The position numbers were made by a program, and so were the translations under genes. A DNA stretch of 64,000 nt from Thermogemmatispora tikiterensis (GTDB lineage Bacteria; Chloroflexota; Ktedonobacteria; Ktedonobacterales; Ktedonobacteraceae): positions 5,524,100-5,588,099 of the forward strand of contig NZ_MCIF01000002.1 in the NCBI RefSeq assembly GCF_003268475.1. Reading direction: 5' to 3'. The notes beneath the pieces are model-generated. The model was not told the origin of the DNA. It searched no databases and saw only the letters and a program-made list of their open reading frames with translations. Shown in pieces: positions 53,001 to 60,810 of this stretch (the first letter of the stretch is position 1; the number at the start of each line of letters is the position of its first letter).

Positions 53001-54050
53001 GAAGGCAACCTTAGCCAGGCAGCCGACTATGCAGAGCAAGCGCTGGCGAGCTTCGAGCAAGGAGGCAATCCTAGAGGGCGGGCCTGGGCCTCCCTGGTTC
53101 AAGGCGTAATCCTGCGCCGCTCCGGTCGCTACCGGGAAGCCCTTTCCCGCTCTCGCCTGGCCCTGACAGAGTTGAAGATCAATGGCGACCAGGAGGGAGT
53201 TGCCTGGGCCTCGCTGGAGTGCAGTCGCATCTGGCTGGCCCTCGCCAACTATAGCGAGGCTCTGACTGCCTGCGAAGAAGCACAACGCCTCTTTGCCTCT
53301 TTGGGACTGCGGACAGGGAGCGCCTGGACGCTGGTGCAGCAGGCCCAGCTCGCTCTGGAGCATGCGCGTCTCGATGAAGCCGAGCAAGCCAGCGCACTGG
53401 CCCTGGAGATCTTCCAGGAGCAAAGTATGCGTCCGGGGGAAGGATTGGCCCTCTGCGTCCGGGGGGAAGTACACCGGGCCCTCGGCGATTGGGGAGCGGC
53501 TCGCAGCTTTTACGAGAAAGCGCTGACCATCTTCACCAGCCTGGGCAATCGCGTTGACCAGGCGCAGGTTCTCACCGCTCTGGGTAGCCTGGTCCTTGCT
53601 GAGGGCGCTCTTCACGAAGCCGGCGAATATTTCGAGCAAGCCCTCTCCCTGGCTCAGGAACAAGAGGCGCGTCCGCTCACAGCCCAGGCATTGCGTGGTC
53701 TGGGCGATACGGCGCGCTTGTTAAGGGCTTTCAGCGAGGCCCGAGCCCGCTACGAGGAGGCGCTGGCACTGGCGACCGAGCTAGGAACCTCGCTGGAAAT
53801 CAGCGCTATTCACGTGGGACTGGGTGAGCTGGCCTGGGCTCAGGATCAGCGCGCCCAGGCGCAGAAACACTGGGCTCAGGCCCTGCTGCTGGATCAGCGC
53901 CTTGAGCATCCGGCCCGGCGTGCCCTTCAGCAGCGCCTTGAAAGCCTCCTCTCTGAGGACGGAGATCAGACAGAAGCGCTGACTGGTACAGCCACAGCAA
54001 CCTTGATCGCCCTCGAAGAGCGAACTGACGCCGCCTCGGAGGCCTCCTGA
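50055..54050 (+). CDS. CHAT protease - STAND NTPase - TPR protein
   Basis: 1331 residues (GTG 50055; ATG 50067 also possible). Residues ~90-420 are a CHAT (caspase-like) domain: FIPYPWELL, then the catalytic His in YVVHFDGHGDYG (about 255) and Cys in VVLAACETA (about 328), ending with MPFSLQD and FYEALASG. A four-Cys zinc-ribbon insert (CPREECGAF...CHACGASL, about 262-290) lies between them. Residues ~440-890 form a STAND/NB-ARC-like NTPase: VLTGPVGIGKSALAFEV (Walker A), LPCLLLIDGFEEV (Walker B), VVVLLTSRSHP, then a winged-helix region. From ~900 to ~1290 there are about ten TPR-like repeats. This is the layout of a sensor-NTPase-protease switch, as in known defence or programmed-death proteins; function here is inferred. 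A terminator follows. Confidence 0.85.
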   Translation: MTAQMGETLNILFRTRAEGGFSVEVRDSWSGKSVNGDFIPPFTPRSLTTLLKRLDRQEIDGQGQREIGERLFAALCGRQPGTSGRASARPAYAREQAEAVGGLLHTVIQRTLRRRGTVALTLSFTPGCDEFIPYPWELLHNGDYFLVATGVFTLTRILLRPDEPGGCELPVHPPLRILYIGAAPPDGEPLETERSYDALRRGLARLVESGQLILDRLEPCTFSELVRYLNAYGGAGILDDSEVQTPCYVVHFDGHGDYGRVCPREECGAFNEPDERRCHACGASLARVSAQTYLCFCDEQGKRCYIDTHSLRELLVTSDVRLVVLAACETARLEREHSRQRQVALDSSLATALVTAQIPAVVAMPFSLQDNLSPVFIYHFYEALASGRTLEEALSRARHALLSPHHNGWFIPVLYRHASPGCEEPVPLLAQEEETEEHELALTNFPIPTCFVGREREIKDLTQLITAAVQAEEELSGLRRQQPRSNLRQIVLTGPVGIGKSALAFEVARRNRDKFPGTGGLIGITLQGGKTFAEAVVEMAHAFPGLANRLMLTPDLRQRARHLLNALHARTDRELPCLLLIDGFEEVTDPTESKLWLRFLGELPERVVVLLTSRSHPATLGLQEGAAWRWYEYPIGKMTDQDLLRLFSELAAQSGLDKRIHLDDPVQQEILREICTLLDGYPLGAELIFGAARSIGGKVFTPEAATRSLEEIRDELRETPLAGIWAALEVAYLRLSPAARLLLSYLSAFRLPFSTNQIIMLVAPHSSERADNPSSAPQVPPAESLAEQGRDVAEGETCSPGTIVPGELAANWRSARDELVRASFMGFDGRVYSIHPQVRNFALSYLPAEERRRVHRVVAAYYLGLPHLSPEEWFAAFEHLVGAEELGEAVRTAVRASWALCGRGYAFQLLAILRRAGSYAVRLEDKAGEGQIQCCLGAILRQLGNYTEAVACLKRSLQLYQEQNQQEEAAWSFYELAMLACDEGNLSQAADYAEQALASFEQGGNPRGRAWASLVQGVILRRSGRYREALSRSRLALTELKINGDQEGVAWASLECSRIWLALANYSEALTACEEAQRLFASLGLRTGSAWTLVQQAQLALEHARLDEAEQASALALEIFQEQSMRPGEGLALCVRGEVHRALGDWGAARSFYEKALTIFTSLGNRVDQAQVLTALGSLVLAEGALHEAGEYFEQALSLAQEQEARPLTAQALRGLGDTARLLRAFSEARARYEEALALATELGTSLEISAIHVGLGELAWAQDQRAQAQKHWAQALLLDQRLEHPARRALQQRLESLLSEDGDQTEALTGTATATLIALEERTDAASEAS

Positions 54051-54092
54051 GCAAAAGAAGACAGAACCAGCCCATCAAGTGCGCTCGAACAG

Positions 54093-54149
54093 CCCATCGC
54101 CGAGATCCAGCAAGAGCCTGGGCCTGGGGCGCCATTCCTCGGCGATGGG
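54093..54149. repeat. Wide inverted repeat after the CHAT gene
   Basis: CCCATCGCCGAG (54093-54104) and CTCGGCGATGGG (54138-54149) are perfect complements with a 33-nt loop. It can fold into a hairpin between two convergent genes. Confidence 0.7.
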
Positions 54150-54173
54150 TAGAGCCAGCCTGAATGAGCACGG

Positions 54174-54202
54174 CAGAACCAGACTGCTTCAGTCTGGTTC
54201 TG
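54174..54202. terminator. Bidirectional terminator hairpin
   Basis: CAGAACCAGACTG (54174-54186), CTT, CAGTCTGGTTCTG (54190-54202): a perfect 13-bp stem with a 3-nt loop, between the CHAT gene (plus) and mraY (minus) and ending one base before the mraY stop codon. No strong T-run on either side. Confidence 0.7.
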
Positions 54203-56302
54203 CTAGAGCTGTTGCTGCGAAGGATGACTGGAGCGTGTGCCGCGGTGCAAGAAACGCTGTAGCCAGCTCAAGGGAGAGTGCGAGCGTCCCCGTGTTCGCG
54301 CAGCCTGGCTGCTCCCTGTCGACGTCGGTTCCCGCTCTCCCATGCCTGTCGTCGCGGCCAGGTGTCGTGCATCTGGTGCACTGTGGCCATTGTGAGAGGC
54401 TTCCAGGCGAGTGTCGCGCGGGAGTGCCTCCGGCGGCAGCCTGTCACCACCCGAGGTCGACTGGCGCTCCGCGGTCTCCTCAACGGTCTTGGTCACTGGC
54501 AAAGGCCAGGACTCCTGCACTGCCTCCGCCTCCGTCCCACTCACCGGCTCGTGTGGATTGGGGACATCCGCCGGGCCAAGATTCCCCGTAATCAGCGGTG
54601 GCTCCTGATGTCTGAGCAGCTCCTCCCGCTTAATCGGCTGCGTCTCCTGCTTCTCCAGGGCCAGGCGACTATCCAGCTCCTCCAGCAGGCGAGCAATAGC
54701 TGGGCGCAAGGCCCGGTTGCCAGCTGGAATCCTGGTCCATTGCGCCAGGGCCGCTGGATAATAGCCGGCGCGGTAGCAATAGAGACCAAGCATAGCCCGA
54801 GCATCGAAGATGGTCATTCGTTGCCAGAGCGCCAACTCCTCAGCCGGTGTCTCGATGACATCCTCACTGGCCTCGATCACCTCCACCAGGTGATAGAGCG
54901 GAATACCCATAATGCGATAGGGGAAGCCATAGTAGAGCGCCAGACGTCGGCGGCGCGAACGCTCGGGGGGGTGCTTCCCAACAAAGTAGCGCCGGGTCCA
55001 CGAGCCACTGGACCAGACGATCCAGGCCAGGAGCAGGACCAGAATACGGCCCAGATAGCGCTGCCAGGTTTCGGGGGCTAGACCAACCATCACCCCGAGG
55101 ACTGCAAAGCAAGCGCCCAAGGCCCAGGCCCCATAGACCAGGCGGCGCCGGTCCCAGCCCAGCAGATCGAAATGGTGGTGCAGCGGAGTCGCCAGGAAAG
55201 GCCGGGGGAACTCTGTATGGGGAATGAACTCGCGTGTACTCGCGAAGCGCAGTATATGCAGCTGTCGGCGGTAAAAGCGCGTAATCAGACGTGCCGAAAG
55301 AGCTGACAGGCCCTCCAGAACGAAAGCGGCGCCCACCAGGAAGAGCAGTGTCTCCTGACGATCGAAAATGGCGATCATCGCCAGTAAGCCGCCCAGAGCC
55401 AGCGCTCCACTATCGCCCATATAGATCTGAGCCAGGCGTTTAGCGCTGCTACGCCGTCCGCGCGCGGCCCAGGCTGACGGCCAGTTCCAGGGAAGATAGC
55501 CGAGTGTACTGCCGGCGCAGAGCAGCGAAAGCACCTCGACCACCTGGCCCTCGGGACGGTCAATAATACCCGTGGTGACGATGCCAAAGGCCAGCGCTGC
55601 ACTGAAGACCAGGCCGCCGGCCAGCCCATCGAGTCCATCGCTAAAATCCACCGCCAGCGAGGTCACACTGCCAGTCACGCCCGTCATCAGTACCAGAAAC
55701 ACCAGCCAGGCATAGTAAGCCAGCTCGCCTGGATGCAGAGGGCAGGCGCTCATCTCGGGGCTGGCGTTTGGACAGATCAAATGGCCGATGATAGGGAGTC
55801 CAATATACGGACTGTAGGACTCAGGCCCCTTTGGCGTCAGAAAGAAATAGCATGCGCCGGCGGCCACCGACAGCACAAACAAGCTACTGAACTTCGCGCG
55901 TTCCGACAGGCCCTCCTTGCTATAGACCTTGTGCCAGTCATCGACCAGGCCGATCAGCATAAAACCGAGCGTTGCGCCCAGGCCGATCAGCAGGAGCGTC
56001 CACTGCTCGCCAGTATGGAAGAGCAGATAGCCAGCAACCAGCCCCGTGATCAACATGGCCAGTGTAAACGAAGGCCCGCCGACCAGAGGCAGCTCAATAG
56101 TTTTAATCTCGCGTCCGCTGGCGGGCAGGTCCGAGCGCAGGTCGGAACGGTGGTGGCCAGGTTTATGCTCGCCGCTGCGGAACTTTGGAAAGAGCAGTCT
56201 GGCGATACCGCAGAAAATCAGGCTGAGCAGTGCCGAGACCACGAACGTCAAAATCAGAATAACCGGCACCAGATAGGCATCAGGAATAGCTGGTAGTCCC
56301 AT
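54203..56302 (-). CDS. mraY: MraY-type phospho-N-acetylmuramoyl-pentapeptide transferase with C-terminal extension
   Basis: 699 residues; GGGGGAG 8 nt before ATG 56302. Transfers phospho-MurNAc-pentapeptide to undecaprenyl phosphate, making lipid I. The ~450-residue membrane part has ~10 helices and MraY motifs: GLVDDWHKVYSKEG, AVDFSDGLDGLAGG (normally NLTDGLDGLA), IYMGDSGALALGG and TPLHHHFDLLGWD. The remaining ~240 residues are unusual: a cytosolic helical region (ALWQRMTIFDARAMLGLYCYRAGYYPAALAQW, TPR-like) and a disordered Ser/Arg/Pro-rich tail. murE lies upstream in the same direction; murF and the other dcw genes are not adjacent. Confidence 0.88.
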   Translation of the reverse strand: MGLPAIPDAYLVPVILILTFVVSALLSLIFCGIARLLFPKFRSGEHKPGHHRSDLRSDLPASGREIKTIELPLVGGPSFTLAMLITGLVAGYLLFHTGEQWTLLLIGLGATLGFMLIGLVDDWHKVYSKEGLSERAKFSSLFVLSVAAGACYFFLTPKGPESYSPYIGLPIIGHLICPNASPEMSACPLHPGELAYYAWLVFLVLMTGVTGSVTSLAVDFSDGLDGLAGGLVFSAALAFGIVTTGIIDRPEGQVVEVLSLLCAGSTLGYLPWNWPSAWAARGRRSSAKRLAQIYMGDSGALALGGLLAMIAIFDRQETLLFLVGAAFVLEGLSALSARLITRFYRRQLHILRFASTREFIPHTEFPRPFLATPLHHHFDLLGWDRRRLVYGAWALGACFAVLGVMVGLAPETWQRYLGRILVLLLAWIVWSSGSWTRRYFVGKHPPERSRRRRLALYYGFPYRIMGIPLYHLVEVIEASEDVIETPAEELALWQRMTIFDARAMLGLYCYRAGYYPAALAQWTRIPAGNRALRPAIARLLEELDSRLALEKQETQPIKREELLRHQEPPLITGNLGPADVPNPHEPVSGTEAEAVQESWPLPVTKTVEETAERQSTSGGDRLPPEALPRDTRLEASHNGHSAPDARHLAATTGMGEREPTSTGSSQAARTRGRSHSPLSWLQRFLHRGTRSSHPSQQQL

Positions 56303-56523
56303 ACGATTTACTCCCCCGGGGCGAAAAGAGGCCCGGACACCATGCTGGCTAGTCTTGGCTCAAGCGAGGCCTGCTGATCTCTCTCCACCCGCATGATTTT
56401 TCTGCAGTAATTAGCTCTCTACCTGGTAAAAGAAGTAGAAAGTAAAAACATACCATATTCAATGGACTGGCCCATTGATAGCAAACACAAACGCTCTTCG
56501 CGACTGGAAAAGGCGAAAAGCCC

Positions 56524-58095
56524 CTAGAGAGTCGAGGTACTGCTGTCATAGCCAAGCCGTTGCAGCTCTTCGAGAGCCACCTGGCGCTCATTCCAGGGCA
56601 ACTTCTCGCGGCCAACGATAATGCTCTGTTCATGGCCCTTACCGGCCAGCAGTACCGTATCGCCGGGGCGAGCGGTGGCCAGCGCTGTGGCGATCGCCAT
56701 GCGGCGGTCGGCGATACACAGAAAATCGCGGCCCTCCTGCTTTCCTGCAGCTATTGCTCCTTCGGCGATCTCTCGCAGGATTTTCAGGCGATCTTCTTCC
56801 CGTGGATCTTCATCAGTAATAACGAAGAAATCTGTCATTTGGGCGGCCACGGTGCCCATCGCTGGGCGCTTTTGGACATCGCGCTCGCCGGCGGAGCCGA
56901 AGACCAGCAGCAAGCGGCCTGGAGTCAGGGGGCGGAGCGTTGTCAAGACCTTCTGCAGGCTATCGGGCGTATGGGCGTAGTCCACGATCACAGAGAAGGG
57001 CTGGCCAGCGGTGATATGCTCCATGCGTCCGTTCACGCTACGAGCGCGGGCCAGGCCCTCGGCGATCTGCGTCGGGCTCAGCCCCAGATGGTAGGTCACC
57101 GCGATAGCGGCCAGGCAATTGCTCACATTAAAGCGGCCTATCAGACGCGTTGCCATAGGAACAGGCTGGGACTCATGTGGAAAGAGCACAGCAAAGCGTG
57201 TACCGGCAGCCCCCAGCTCCAACTCCGTCGCCTGGAAACTAGCGGGCGTATCGATGCCGTAGTCCAGGATTGGGGCGCGGCAGAAGGGCCGCAAGAAAGC
57301 AAAGCTACTATCGTCGCGGTTGAGCACTGCTGCCGGGCGGGTTGGCAGCGCCTTCCGGCGATCTGGATCGAGCATCTCGAAGAGGCGCGCCTTGGCCCGG
57401 CGATAGTTCTCGACAGTGCCGTGGAAATCCAGATGCTCCGAAGTAATATTGGTCACCACGCCCACATCGAACTCGCAGCCGCGTACGCGAGCCAGCTCCA
57501 GCCCATGGGAGGTAGCCTCGATCACAGCGTGGGTGACGCCGGCATCGAGCATGCGTCGGAGCAGAGCCTGAATCTCCAGGGCCTCCAGCGTACTCTGGCG
57601 AGTGGTATTCTCCCACTCTTCTCCCTTGATTTTAAAATTGGCCGTCGTCATCAAGCCGGTGGCCAGGCCGGCGGTCTCCAGAATTGTACAGATGAGATTA
57701 CAGGTTGTTGTCTTGCCATCGGTGCCAGTGACGCCGATGGTCCAGAGCTGGCGAGCCGGATAACCATAGAAGGCGGCGGCCAAATCGGCGAGAGCGCTGC
57801 GCACCTCGGCGACCTCGATATAGGGCAAAGGCAGAGGAGAGGGAGCGAAGCCCTCCAGAGACTCGCCGAGGGCGGCCACCGCACCGCGAGCGGCGGCCTC
57901 GGCCAGAAAGCGGCGGCCATCGGTATGGACACCGGGCACAGCAATAAAGAGCGTGCCTGGCTCAACGCGGCGCGAGTCATAGGCCAGCTGAGAGATGGTC
58001 AGCTGCTCCACGGCAGCCGTCTCAGCTAGAGAGCCACCGGGGTAGATAGCCCGCGGTGGCGATGGCAAGGCGGCCAACAGCGTCTTCAGAATCAT
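56524..58095 (-). CDS. murE: UDP-N-acetylmuramyl-tripeptide synthetase, MurE family
   Basis: 523 residues. Adds the third residue to UDP-MurNAc-L-Ala-D-Glu. SRRVEPGTLFIAVPG is the N-terminal UDP-binding part; GVTGTDGKTTTCNL is the ATP loop; NITSEHLDFHG and YAHTPDSLQKVL are family motifs. The specificity loop reads TDEDPREED (about 425-433), unlike the DNPR of meso-diaminopimelate enzymes, so the third residue (Lys, Orn or Dap) cannot be assumed. Orn has been reported for related Chloroflexota cell walls. TGGAG precedes the ATG by 4 nt. Confidence 0.92.
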   Translation of the reverse strand: MILKTLLAALPSPPRAIYPGGSLAETAAVEQLTISQLAYDSRRVEPGTLFIAVPGVHTDGRRFLAEAAARGAVAALGESLEGFAPSPLPLPYIEVAEVRSALADLAAAFYGYPARQLWTIGVTGTDGKTTTCNLICTILETAGLATGLMTTANFKIKGEEWENTTRQSTLEALEIQALLRRMLDAGVTHAVIEATSHGLELARVRGCEFDVGVVTNITSEHLDFHGTVENYRRAKARLFEMLDPDRRKALPTRPAAVLNRDDSSFAFLRPFCRAPILDYGIDTPASFQATELELGAAGTRFAVLFPHESQPVPMATRLIGRFNVSNCLAAIAVTYHLGLSPTQIAEGLARARSVNGRMEHITAGQPFSVIVDYAHTPDSLQKVLTTLRPLTPGRLLLVFGSAGERDVQKRPAMGTVAAQMTDFFVITDEDPREEDRLKILREIAEGAIAAGKQEGRDFLCIADRRMAIATALATARPGDTVLLAGKGHEQSIIVGREKLPWNERQVALEELQRLGYDSSTSTL

Positions 58096-58146
58096 CTTAC
58101 TCCAGGGATAAACAGACTCTGTGTAGACCTGTAATTAACGGTTCTT

Positions 58147-59157
58147 CTAGTAATAGATAGTACGAGTCCGGTGATAAGGTCGCATATCGGGTATGCGCTG
58201 ACTGAGCAGCCAGAGCTGCTGATCGATCTCGATCGCCTTCATGGGCAGACCGCGGGCGGCCAATGCCTGGCGAAGCAGCTCGCAGGCCCAGACCGTGGCG
58301 GCCCGGATTTCGATCTCTTCCTCGCTACCGGCAGGGAGAGGCTCCTGCTGGTCGATCCGCTTGGCCAGGGTGGGATGATACTCCAGCACCCCGAAATGGC
58401 GCAGCACCTGGGGGAGCTTGTAGTCAGCGAAGATCGTCAGCTGGTCGAGATCGTAGAAGGCGCCCCAGTTCTGGCCGCGGAAGAGCGCATGAAGATCGGC
58501 GACGCAGATCTGGGCACGCTTAAAGAAGCGCACCTCGCGCTGACGATAGCGGGCTACATCGCGGAAGGATGGGAAAGCCTCGACGAGCAGCTGCACCAGA
58601 CGCACAGCACTGCCCGCAGCCTGAGCAACAGCCTGAGAGAATTGCCCATCGAAGCGCTCCAAAAGAACGCGCCCGACTTCGTGAACGTGGGTCAGGCGCT
58701 CCTCAAAAAGGGGGATCTGCTGCTCCTGCTCGCTGCGGAAGATCAGAGCCAGCTCCTCACGGCTCATATCACGTAAGTAAGCGGCATCCCATATGGGTCG
58801 ACCCTCTTCTACCGCGCGTGTCAGGGCGGCGGCCTCTGCCCAGTAGCCGTTGAGGAGCTCCCCCTGGTAGGTGATACCCCAGCGCGGCTGATCTTTCTCG
58901 GGCCAGAAGCAGAAGTTGAGCGCATCAAGCAAGAGAATCCAGTTAACGCTGCGCTCGCTACCGTCGAAGAAATGGTAGCGGTCATAGCCGGCTGCCAGCC
59001 CGGAGGCGCTGACTCCTGCCGGGCCGATCAGCTCCGGCCAACGCTCGCTCAGAGCCTGGATCTGCTCGCTGTTCATCCAGACATGCTCACCTTCCTCTAC
59101 CACGCCGCGGGTGCTGCTGAGCACCCCTAGTGGGTCTATCTCGACAGCCGGGAGCAT
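58147..59157 (-). CDS. Queuosine salvage protein (Q nucleosidase, DUF2419)
   Basis: 336 residues from ATG 59157 (GGGGA 7 nt upstream; longer frames to 59268 lack family residues). DUF2419 signatures: FWPEKDQPRWGITYQGELLNGYW, FRDVARYRQREVRFFKRAQI and FADYKLPQVLRHFGVLEY, with the conserved C-terminal RTRTIYY. Members release queuine from queuosine 5'-phosphate for reuse. No queuosine synthesis genes in the window. Its start is 216 nt from the ComQXP-like promoter, divergent. Confidence 0.85.
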   Translation of the reverse strand: MLPAVEIDPLGVLSSTRGVVEEGEHVWMNSEQIQALSERWPELIGPAGVSASGLAAGYDRYHFFDGSERSVNWILLLDALNFCFWPEKDQPRWGITYQGELLNGYWAEAAALTRAVEEGRPIWDAAYLRDMSREELALIFRSEQEQQIPLFEERLTHVHEVGRVLLERFDGQFSQAVAQAAGSAVRLVQLLVEAFPSFRDVARYRQREVRFFKRAQICVADLHALFRGQNWGAFYDLDQLTIFADYKLPQVLRHFGVLEYHPTLAKRIDQQEPLPAGSEEEIEIRAATVWACELLRQALAARGLPMKAIEIDQQLWLLSQRIPDMRPYHRTRTIYY

Positions 59158-59373
59158 TGCTTGGTCCCCGCTTTGGTTCCAACTGTGCATCTTCTTTCGC
59201 TTCGGGTTGTGGGGCCCTCGCTCAAGCGTCAGATTCTGGGTGCGATCTCTTCCCGATTCTAGCGGCAAGGCCCCCGTTCGTCAATTGCGTTGGGACCTTA
59301 TACTGCCGCTTCGCGCCTGCCCTCCCTCCTCGCCCAGTTAATAGATACATCTAAATATATATATTCTATGCTC

Positions 59374-59402
59374 TTGCATTTCTTTTAGATATGTGGTATG
59401 CT
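59374..59402 (+). promoter_or_regulatory. Promoter of the ComX-like operon
   Basis: TTGCAT (59374-59379), a 17-nt spacer and TATGCT (59397-59402), inside an AT-rich island (59338-59400) that stands out from its GC-rich surroundings. Transcription should start near 59409, at the edge of the palindrome. Confidence 0.7.
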
Positions 59403-59409
59403 CTCACCC

Positions 59410-59431
59410 AGAGCATGCAAAGGCATGCTCT
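59410..59431 (+). promoter_or_regulatory. Perfect palindrome at the predicted start of the ComX-like operon
   Basis: AGAGCATGC (59410-59418), AAAG, GCATGCTCT (59423-59431): a perfect 9-bp inverted repeat starting at about +2. It could be a regulator binding site or a 5' hairpin. It is not the Bacillus ComA-box sequence (TTGCGG-N4-CCGCAA) but has the same spacer of 4. Confidence 0.65.
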
Positions 59432-59474
59432 CATGGGAAGTCTCTCTAGAGTGAAGAGAGGGAAGGAGTGTACT

Positions 59475-59675
59475 GTGGAAGAACAGCAGCTATGTAAGCT
59501 CGTCCATCGCCTCTATCACGATGAAAGTTTCCGCCAGGCGTGTTTCAACGATCTGGAGAGCGTTGCCGCCTCCGAGCGTATGGAGCCTCTGGTGCTGGAT
59601 GTGCTCAAGAAGCTGATCCCGCATCTTGCTCTTGGGACGTCGCTGGGTCCTCCCATGTGGTGGTGGCATCCGTGA
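59475..59675 (+). CDS. ComX-like prenylated peptide pheromone precursor (candidate)
   Basis: 66 residues from GTG 59475, which has GGAAGGAG 6 nt upstream, a good site; the longer frame back to 59391 starts before the predicted transcription start. The leader is helical with the wording LCKLVHRLYHDESFRQACFNDLESV, followed by a helix and the tail GTSLGPPMWWWHP. Bacillus ComX precursors (about 55-60 residues) have the same plan: a helical leader and a C-terminal mature peptide of 5-14 residues with one Trp that ComQ prenylates. Here three Trp lie in a row. The downstream gene encodes a ComQ-like enzyme. There is no database evidence; the identity is inferred from peptide and context. Confidence 0.65.
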   Translation: MEEQQLCKLVHRLYHDESFRQACFNDLESVAASERMEPLVLDVLKKLIPHLALGTSLGPPMWWWHP

Positions 59676-59751
59676 TGGGTGAGCGAGTGACGGGAGGAGG
59701 ATGTGGAGGGAGGCGGGGAGAGCTGTGAGGGAGCGAGGTGAGTCGGGCAAC

Positions 59752-60795
59752 ATGAGCGCAGACGGGGAGGCGAGGGCCAGGGAAGAGGTCTTTGGGGAGG
59801 CGCGGGCTTTCCTCGGCGGGCGCCTGGAGCGTCTGCTGGCTGAGGTACCTGCGCCGTTGCGCGAGGATGTAGCTCTGGCTCTGCGTCAGGAGGGTAAGCT
59901 GCTCGCCTGGCGGGCGGCGTCAAGCGCTGAAGCTCAGGTGGGGAGACTGAGCGAGCCGCTGGCGGGCAGGTGGCCCTTGCTGACTTTCTTGATTGCGCGT
60001 TCTCTGGGTCCTGCCGTCGCCCTGGATTATGCCGCTGGGGCTGCTTTGGCGGTGGAGTGTTTGGTCTGCGCCATTGATATCTTTGACGATCTGGTCGATG
60101 ATGATCAGACACCGTTGCTGCAGTCTGTGGGCGAGGCACGTGCCATCAATGCGGCTGCCGCCTTGTTGGCCCTGGCTCAGCAAGCCATTCTGACGGTCGC
60201 TCCTGGGGCTAGGGCACCCGCCGCCGAGCCGCTGGCGCTCTTGGGAGAGCTGCAGGCGGCGAGCCTGGCCTGCCTTGCTGGTCAGCAGCGCGACCTGCTC
60301 GCTGAGGCGCAGCCGCTCAGCGCTTATGGTCGTGAGGACTGTCTGGCGCTGGCCGCGGCGAAGGCCGGCTCTCTCATGCGCCTGGCCTGCCGTCTCGGGG
60401 CCCTGGTTGCTGGCGCCTCTCCTCCCCTCTGCGAACTGTTCTCCCATCTGGGAGAGCTGCTGGGAATCGCCGGCCAGCTCGACAACGATTGTCACGATCT
60501 GCATGCCTCGCTGGCGCCCCCCCCGGCGCTCTCCCAGCCAAAGTCCGATCTCCGTCGCGGGAAAAAGACGCTCCCGCTGGTGCTTGCTGCCTCCACCGGC
60601 TGCTCTCCCGAAGAGCTGTTCGCCTTGCAGCACGGTGCTCCTGTAGGTAGCGCTCTCTCCGCTCGCCTTGCAGAGGCGATCACTGCCGCCTGGAGCATCT
60701 GCCTGCTCTATCGCGAACGCGCTCGCCTCTGCCTGCAGGCTATTGAGGCGTGCCAGCCTCTTCCGCCCGAATTGCATCAACTGCTCGGATTATGA
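59752..60795 (+). CDS. Isoprenyl diphosphate synthase-like protein, ComQ-like
   Basis: 347 residues from ATG 59752 (GAGGTGAG 9 nt upstream; ATG 59701 has its Shine-Dalgarno directly abutting it). All-helical polyprenyl synthase fold. The first aspartate-rich motif is intact (DDLVDDD, about 112-118). The second reads DNDCHD (about 244-249), NDxxD rather than DDxxD. LRRGKKTLPLVLA is the conserved lysine segment after it. A reduced second motif together with the peptide gene fits ComQ, which prenylates a Trp of ComX with geranyl or farnesyl diphosphate. A plain prenyl diphosphate synthase is the alternative; no carotenoid or isoprenoid genes surround it. Confidence 0.75.
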   Translation: MSADGEARAREEVFGEARAFLGGRLERLLAEVPAPLREDVALALRQEGKLLAWRAASSAEAQVGRLSEPLAGRWPLLTFLIARSLGPAVALDYAAGAALAVECLVCAIDIFDDLVDDDQTPLLQSVGEARAINAAAALLALAQQAILTVAPGARAPAAEPLALLGELQAASLACLAGQQRDLLAEAQPLSAYGREDCLALAAAKAGSLMRLACRLGALVAGASPPLCELFSHLGELLGIAGQLDNDCHDLHASLAPPPALSQPKSDLRRGKKTLPLVLAASTGCSPEELFALQHGAPVGSALSARLAEAITAAWSICLLYRERARLCLQAIEACQPLPPELHQLLGL

Positions 60796-60810
60796 TTGAG
60801 AGGATCTCAG

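Noticed and set aside
52521..53663. A 380-codon minus-strand frame inside the TPR region of the CHAT gene
   Set aside because: Shadow of repeated TPR codons; no motifs and no start signals.
49652..54202. Gasdermin or other effector gene next to the CHAT protein
   Set aside because: No gene in either flank has such features; the protein stands alone between Obg and MraY.
56560..58029. A 489-codon plus-strand frame opposite murE
   Set aside because: Antisense shadow of murE, which has complete family motifs on the other strand.
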